Below, piece by piece: positions 59,389-64,000 of a stretch of 64,000 nucleotides of DNA. Every line of letters begins with the position of its first letter. Position 1 is the first letter of the stretch. The stretch is from CAZCTC01 sp964501335. Lineage in GTDB: Bacteria > Chloroflexota > Anaerolineae > B4-G1 > SLSP01. The stretch is taken from the NCBI GenBank assembly GCA_964501335.1, contig CAZCTC010000024.1, positions 1-64,000 on the forward strand, written 5' to 3'. The translations under genes and the position numbers were made by a program. Under the pieces are notes generated by a model, which saw only the letters and a list, made by a program, of their open reading frames with translations, had not been told where the DNA came from and did no database searches.

Positions 59389-60609
59389 TTACTCGACACG
59401 CACCCGGGCCTCACCATCCTGCCAGCGGATCACCAGACGGCTACCCGGCACAGCCGCAGCCACCATCGTGACCAAAGCCCCGTCGGCCTCCGCCCGCACC
59501 ATCGCATAACCCCGACGCAAAACCGCCTCAGGATTCAATGCTTCCAGTCGGGCCGTAATGGACTCCAACCGCTGCCGCTCCAACACCAGCCGATTCTCAC
59601 AGGCCCGCCCCGCCCGCTCTGCCAGATCATCCACCCGCTGGCGAGAATTCGCCAGCCGCATCTGTGGAGCCAGATGATCCAACGTCCGTTCCATCCGGAC
59701 CACCTGCTCCCGTAAAATCCGCCAACGTTGCTCAAATTCCGTTTCCAGACGGGATTGCACCGCAAAAAGCTGCGCCTGCAATTCGATTCGATCGGGAGTC
59801 GCCAGCTGCGCCGCCGCCGTCGGCGTAGGAGCCCGCACATCCGCCGCAAAATCGCATAACGTAAAATCGATCTCATGTCCCACACCACTGATCACCGGAT
59901 GGCGGGCCGCAGCCACCGCCCGCACCACCCGTTCATCGTTGAAAGCCCACAAATCCTCCAGCGACCCCCCGCCCCGCACCACCAGAATCACATCGATATC
60001 TTCCCGGGCATCCAGCGCAGTCAATGCCGCCACGATCTGGGGGGGAGCATCCTCACCTTGCACAGAAGTCGGTGAAAGCAACACATCCGCCAAAGGATAG
60101 CGACTGCGCAAAATCTGCAACACATCCCGGAGCGCCGCGGCCGAAGGAGAGGTCACCACGCCGATATGATGGGGATAAGCCGGCGACGGCTGCTTGCGTT
60201 CCGCCGCAAAAAGCCCTTCAGCCTCCAAACGAGCCTTCAACCGCTCAAATTCCTGATTGAGCTGCCCCCGCCCCGCCGTCTGGAACCAATCCACATACAG
60301 CTGATATCTCCCATCCGGCTCGTAAAGGCTGATCTTACCATGGGTCACCATCTGATCGCCATCGCGCGGCAAAACAGTGTTTGCCTTGATCTGACTCTTC
60401 CAGATCACACAGGCAAGCTGAGCCCCGGCATCTTTAAGCGTAAAATAGATATGCCCTGAAGAAGGCCTGCGCAGGTTGGAAACCTCACCCGAGACCCACA
60501 CATTCTGCAAAGCAGTCTCCCGATCCAGAATTGTGCGAATACGGCGAGTCACCTCCGTCACCGACCAGGCCCGATCCGGCCCTGATAGTTGAAGCGTCGT
60601 CTGGCTCAC
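59389..60609 (-). CDS. xseA: Exodeoxyribonuclease VII large subunit
   Basis: 406 residues. N-terminal OB fold (VWVSGEVSNLRRPSSGHIYFTLKDAGAQLACVIWK), catalytic part with IGVVTSPSAAALRDVLQILRSRYP and VVRGGGSLEDLWAFNDERVVRA, GHEIDFTLCDFAADVRAPTPTAAA, then a coiled-coil C-terminus. The GTG at 60609 has AGGAGG 5 nt upstream; in-frame starts further upstream would overlap the promoter region of the DUF4157 gene. xseB, normally its partner, is not next to it. Confidence 0.94.
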   Translation of the reverse strand: MSQTTLQLSGPDRAWSVTEVTRRIRTILDRETALQNVWVSGEVSNLRRPSSGHIYFTLKDAGAQLACVIWKSQIKANTVLPRDGDQMVTHGKISLYEPDGRYQLYVDWFQTAGRGQLNQEFERLKARLEAEGLFAAERKQPSPAYPHHIGVVTSPSAAALRDVLQILRSRYPLADVLLSPTSVQGEDAPPQIVAALTALDAREDIDVILVVRGGGSLEDLWAFNDERVVRAVAAARHPVISGVGHEIDFTLCDFAADVRAPTPTAAAQLATPDRIELQAQLFAVQSRLETEFEQRWRILREQVVRMERTLDHLAPQMRLANSRQRVDDLAERAGRACENRLVLERQRLESITARLEALNPEAVLRRGYAMVRAEADGALVTMVAAAVPGSRLVIRWQDGEARVRVE

Positions 60610-60685
60610 AGCGCCTCCTGCTGACTGAACTGATAGATACAAAAGTTTTACCACAAAGTGAAAAAATAGAAAGTTCTCACTCTGT

Positions 60686-60713
60686 TTGCGTTCTTTTAAA
60701 AAAGGATTACAAT
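60686..60713 (+). promoter_or_regulatory. Promoter of the DUF4157 gene
   Basis: TTGCGT (60686-60691), 16-bp spacer, TACAAT (60708-60713). The leader is about 150 nt and contains an inverted repeat GACCGAT (60805-60811) / ATCGGTC (60819-60825), a possible operator or mRNA hairpin. Confidence 0.6.
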
Positions 60714-60870
60714 CAAAATTAGCCAGGGTTATTAACAGTCGGACTTTCCCCCTGGGTCTCTCCTGATATAGGTTAAGCCATCTCAACCCATCTCCTTTCT
60801 AATGGACCGATATGGTCAATCGGTCATTTGTCTCGCCTAAAAGGCTTTAACCCATTCCAAGTGATGAAAG

Positions 60871-63800
60871 ATGAATAAGCAAAACCCAACACCTGAATTG
60901 CGGTCCGAAAAAAAACCCCAGGCCAAGGTTGAGTCGCCCGTTTCTAATTCCCCGGATTTGACGCCCGAACCTCTTCAGGATTCCCAAGCCTTCAATGGCG
61001 GCGCTATTGAATCCCAGGCCGATGTCTTACACCGCCTTCCCACCTCCGGACGCCAGAACATCATGCGCCAGATCAGCCAGGTCCAGGGAAACCGGCATGC
61101 TCAACGTCTTGCCGCGGCACTCGGGCATAACACGTCCGTTCAGCCCAAGCTCAGCGTCAGCCAGGTCAACGACCCCGCAGAAGTCGAGGCCGACCAGGTT
61201 GCCCATCAGGTTATGTCCATGCCTGAAGCCAAAGCCCAGCGCCGCCCCGACGCTCAGGGGGCCTCCATTCAGCGCCAGGGCGAAGGCGAAGTCCAGGCCG
61301 GGGCCAACGTGGAAAGCCAGCTCGCCGGCAGCAAAGGCAGCGGCAACCCCATGAATCCGGAAACTCAGGGCTTTATGGAATCCCGCTTCGGCACCGATTT
61401 CAGCGGCGTCCGCGTCCACACCGACAGCGGCGCCGTCCAGATGAGCAAAGATCTGGAAGCCCAGGCCTTCACCCACGGTCAGGATATCTATTTCAACCAG
61501 GGCAAATACGACCCCGGTTCCAACAGCGGCAAAGAACTGCTGGCCCATGAATTAACGCACGTCGTACAACAAAACCGCGGCGCCGCCCTGAAACCCATTG
61601 CCCGCGCCGCCACTACGGCTGCCCAGGAATTCAAACCGGCCGATCCCAAAGGCCTGATCGCCAACCTGGCGCCCGAAATGCAAACCAAAGTCCGCGCCCT
61701 GATCGAAAACGCCCACAAGAAAGGACTCAATATCTGGGTTCAGTGTGGTATGCGTACCATTGCCGAACAAGACGAACTCTACGCTCAGGGCCGCACCAAG
61801 AAAGGTGATGTCGTCACCCAGGTCAAGGGCGGCGACAGCTACCACAACTACGGGATCGCGGTCGATGTCGTCTTCCATGGCGCCGAACCCTGGGGCAGCA
61901 AGCATGACTGGCAGGCCCTCGGCAAAGCCGGTCAGGAAGCCGGCCTTGAATGGGGCGGCAGCTGGAAAAGCTTCGTCGATCTGCCGCACTTCCAGATCTC
62001 CGGGCTGACTATGTCGAAGGTCAAAGGCTGGTACGCCAACGGCGGCATGGCCAATGTCTGGAAGAACATCGGCAGCTCGGGCGGAACGGAAGCCCCCACC
62101 GAAAAGAAAGAAGACAAGCCCAAGACGGTGGTCCCGGCACCGACCGGCACCCCCATCGGCACGGCCAAGGTTACCACGGATGTCCTGAACGTCCGCAGCG
62201 GACCGTCGGCCAGCACCGATCGGCTGGGCCAGCTCAAATCGGGCGAACAGGTGAGCGTCTACAGCCGCAACGGCGAATGGCTCTGCATTGCCTACAACAA
62301 ACAGACCGCCTACATCCACAGCGGCTACGCCTCTTTCACCGCCGCCACCACGCCCAAAGAAGAGCCGAAGAAAGAAGAACCCAAGAAGGAAGAGCCGAAA
62401 AAGGAAGAGCCCAAGAAGGAAGAACCCAAAAAGGAAGAACCTACCGGCGGCTCGACTTCCAGCCAGGGCGTCTCCTACGAAAAGAATCAGGCCGATTACT
62501 TCAACGTTGCCAACCAGATCACTTCCGTCATGGAAGGTGGATCGACCAAGGGCGCCTATGATGCGCTCACGGTCGTCACCGACGGCGGGATCGTCTCCTA
62601 CGGCAAGCACCAATCGACCCTCAGCTCCGGCTCGCTAGAAAGCATCCTGAACGCCTATCTGGCCACCTCCAAAAGCAGCAATGCCGACATCCTCAAGGGC
62701 TACATGCCCCGCGTCCGCACCAAGGACGTTTCCCTGAGAACTGAAAAAGCCTTCCTGGATGCGCTCAAAGCCGCCGCCAAAGAGAAGGAAATGCAGATTG
62801 CTCAGGATATGGTCTTCAGCAAAGGCTACTGGAACCCGGCCACCACCGCCGCCAAGAACAACGGCATCCAATCTCCGCTGGGCTATGCCATGATGTACGA
62901 CACCAAGATCCAGGGCGGCCTTGACAGCTGCCTGGAGACAGCCACCAAGACCTGCGGCGGCAAAGTCGGCGAGAAAGTCAGCGGCAAAGAAATCTCCGAG
63001 CAGCAATTCCTCAAGGCCTTCAACGATGCCCGCGAAGCCCGGCTGGAATCTCTGGCCGTCGGAGCCGAAGCCAAGGCCGCCAAGCTGGAAGGTGAAGGCA
63101 AAGCCGATGCCGCCAAAGCCGAACGGGTGCGCGCGAATGCTCTGCGCGGCTCCAAGTATCGCTGCCGCGCCTTCCGCCAGCTGATCGACGCCGGCAACCT
63201 CAACGTCGCCGGCCCCAGCGGCAAAGTGGATATCACCGGCCCCGGTGGGAAGAAATACACCATCGAAGGCTTCGACTCCAGCAAGACCGGCGGCACGACA
63301 CCCAAGACCGACGGGGGGACAACCCCGAAAACCGACGGCGGCACGACGCCCAAGGATGACGCCAAGGACCCCAAACCCGAAACCGTAGTCGGCAACGCCC
63401 TGGTTACCGCCGATGTCCTGAATGTCCGCATGGGCCCCTCCGCCGAGTCGGCCAAACTGGGCCAGTTCACCAAGGGCGCCGTCGTCCCGGTGACCGGCCG
63501 CGAAGGCGACTGGCTGAAGATTGTCTACCTGGACAAGCCGGCCTATATCCACAGCAACTACGCCACCTACCCGGCTCCTAAGAAAGAAGAGCCGAAAAAG
63601 GAAGAGCCCAAGAAGGAAGAACCCAAAACCGACAGCGGCGGTTCTCAATCGACCAGCGGGCTCGACGCCAGCATCGAATCCAAGATCAAAGCCTTTATGC
63701 AGCGCTTTATGCTGCAAATCAAAGTCGGCGAGAAGAACGGTCAGCCCATCTACGTGACCGTCCGCACGCCCTACCACATGAACGCCGGCGACCGCAAGAC

Positions 63801-64000
63801 CAATGCCGAAGCCAACCGCAAAGCCTCGTCCGCCGATGCCAAGATCCTCAGCGGCAACGGCGACTGGCTCGACAGCAACGGCAAGGCCGATCCCGACAGC
63901 CTGACCAAGATCGTCCAGGCCGCCGTGGATGCCAAGCGCATCGCCCCCAAGACGGCCGGCGCTACGCTCACCGCCGACGATATCCGCGCCTGGATGCTCA
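60871..64000 (+). CDS. DUF4157 multidomain protein with M15 peptidase and SH3b modules (3' end outside window)
   Basis: 1043 residues in the window with no stop. Order: N-terminal LHRLPTSG...VQGNRHAQRLAAAL segment; DUF4157 domain (about 145-235) with His226-Glu-Leu-Thr-His230 (HExxH); M15-type D,D/L,D-peptidase domain (about 265-380) with zinc ligands His325, Asp332 and His373; SH3b (431-495); KKEEP repeat linker (497-524); a domain (about 537-780) with a Glu555 (VMEGG), DGGIVSYGKHQ pattern resembling GH46/lysozyme-type glycosidases; PKTDGGTT linker; second SH3b (841-905); second KKEEP linker; an unassigned domain. No signal peptide. DUF4157 is a known companion of extracellular contractile injection systems. 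Lys codons are mostly AAG. Ribosome site weak. Confidence 0.85.
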   Translation, partial: MNKQNPTPELRSEKKPQAKVESPVSNSPDLTPEPLQDSQAFNGGAIESQADVLHRLPTSGRQNIMRQISQVQGNRHAQRLAAALGHNTSVQPKLSVSQVNDPAEVEADQVAHQVMSMPEAKAQRRPDAQGASIQRQGEGEVQAGANVESQLAGSKGSGNPMNPETQGFMESRFGTDFSGVRVHTDSGAVQMSKDLEAQAFTHGQDIYFNQGKYDPGSNSGKELLAHELTHVVQQNRGAALKPIARAATTAAQEFKPADPKGLIANLAPEMQTKVRALIENAHKKGLNIWVQCGMRTIAEQDELYAQGRTKKGDVVTQVKGGDSYHNYGIAVDVVFHGAEPWGSKHDWQALGKAGQEAGLEWGGSWKSFVDLPHFQISGLTMSKVKGWYANGGMANVWKNIGSSGGTEAPTEKKEDKPKTVVPAPTGTPIGTAKVTTDVLNVRSGPSASTDRLGQLKSGEQVSVYSRNGEWLCIAYNKQTAYIHSGYASFTAATTPKEEPKKEEPKKEEPKKEEPKKEEPKKEEPTGGSTSSQGVSYEKNQADYFNVANQITSVMEGGSTKGAYDALTVVTDGGIVSYGKHQSTLSSGSLESILNAYLATSKSSNADILKGYMPRVRTKDVSLRTEKAFLDALKAAAKEKEMQIAQDMVFSKGYWNPATTAAKNNGIQSPLGYAMMYDTKIQGGLDSCLETATKTCGGKVGEKVSGKEISEQQFLKAFNDAREARLESLAVGAEAKAAKLEGEGKADAAKAERVRANALRGSKYRCRAFRQLIDAGNLNVAGPSGKVDITGPGGKKYTIEGFDSSKTGGTTPKTDGGTTPKTDGGTTPKDDAKDPKPETVVGNALVTADVLNVRMGPSAESAKLGQFTKGAVVPVTGREGDWLKIVYLDKPAYIHSNYATYPAPKKEEPKKEEPKKEEPKTDSGGSQSTSGLDASIESKIKAFMQRFMLQIKVGEKNGQPIYVTVRTPYHMNAGDRKTNAEANRKASSADAKILSGNGDWLDSNGKADPDSLTKIVQAAVDAKRIAPKTAGATLTADDIRAWML

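Noticed and set aside
60610..60786. Upstream extension of XseA
   Set aside because: The extension lacks a ribosome site and runs through the promoter of the divergent gene; GTG 60609 has AGGAGG correctly placed and yields the normal family length.
61660..62030. Phage endolysin as the identity of the M15-domain gene
   Set aside because: The M15 part is embedded in a chain of over 1000 residues with DUF4157 and SH3b modules, and no phage genes are present.
61552..63777. Minus-strand open frames opposite the DUF4157 gene (61552-62613 and 62635-63777)
   Set aside because: Gly/Phe-rich, low-complexity shadows created by the repetitive KKEEP and SH3b coding sequence.
1..64000. tRNA, rRNA or tmRNA genes
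   Set aside because: I looked for T-arm and anticodon-arm patterns and rRNA words and found none convincing; a tRNAscan/Infernal run would settle it.

Overview
The window looks like a chromosomal segment of a member of the Chloroflexota, most likely Anaerolineae-like. This is an inference from gene content and style: a proline/threonine-rich surface protein, a fused alpha-beta glycyl-tRNA synthetase, Flp-type pilins, DUF2085 and PPOX-class proteins, lipoproteins with Thr/Pro linkers, and no outer-membrane genes. No rRNA, tRNA, CRISPR array, transposase or integrase was recognised. Most genes are housekeeping; the gaps between them are crowded with repeats.

Layout. 1-440: tail of a Pro/Thr repeat protein. 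1001-5305: tight run ccdA, DUF2085 membrane protein, terpene-cyclase-like protein, Tat-exported DUF362 protein, lgt. 5511-6209: coiled-coil zinc-ribbon protein. 6560-10889: three polytopic GT-C-like membrane proteins. 10955-11857: two almost identical Flp pilin genes on the minus strand, each with its own promoter and terminator. 12111-14925: maf and a lipoprotein class B PBP. 15025-18721: DeoR-type regulator, MsmK/UgpC-type ABC ATPase, M28 peptidase. 18931-25346 (minus): glyQS fusion, MuiA-like protein, recO, small membrane protein. 25552-32952: SH3b protein, ligA, unknown proteins, mtnP, and a SEDS protein fused to a transpeptidase domain that has lost its active site. 33457-36620: response regulator co-transcribed with a membrane STAND-like NTPase. 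37283-38130: two small unknown genes in a repeat island. 38524-44147 (minus): rpmH-rnpA-yidD-(beta-propeller lipoprotein)-yidC-khpB-pfkB-parA, the order usually found beside the origin but without dnaA, parB or mnmE/mnmG in view. 44716-49124: rsgA, secreted protein, NADAR, PPOX, HAD and YaeQ-like proteins. 49317-54127: Yip1 protein, ABC ATPase, secreted IPT/CARDB protein and MacB-like permease. 54419-60609 (minus): gingipain-like C25 protease, double GNAT, xseA. 60871-64000: start of a very large DUF4157 multidomain protein with peptidoglycan-hydrolase modules, cut by the window end.

The most distinctive non-coding signal is a family of at least 22 intergenic hairpins whose stems differ between copies but stay paired by compensatory changes, most of them attached to a conserved flank of about 100 bp. 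The clearest protein-level novelties are the SEDS fusion with a dead transpeptidase domain (30334-32952), the response regulator paired with a STAND-like NTPase instead of a histidine kinase (33457-36620), and the DUF4157 protein at the right edge, which may belong to a contractile injection system lying outside the window.
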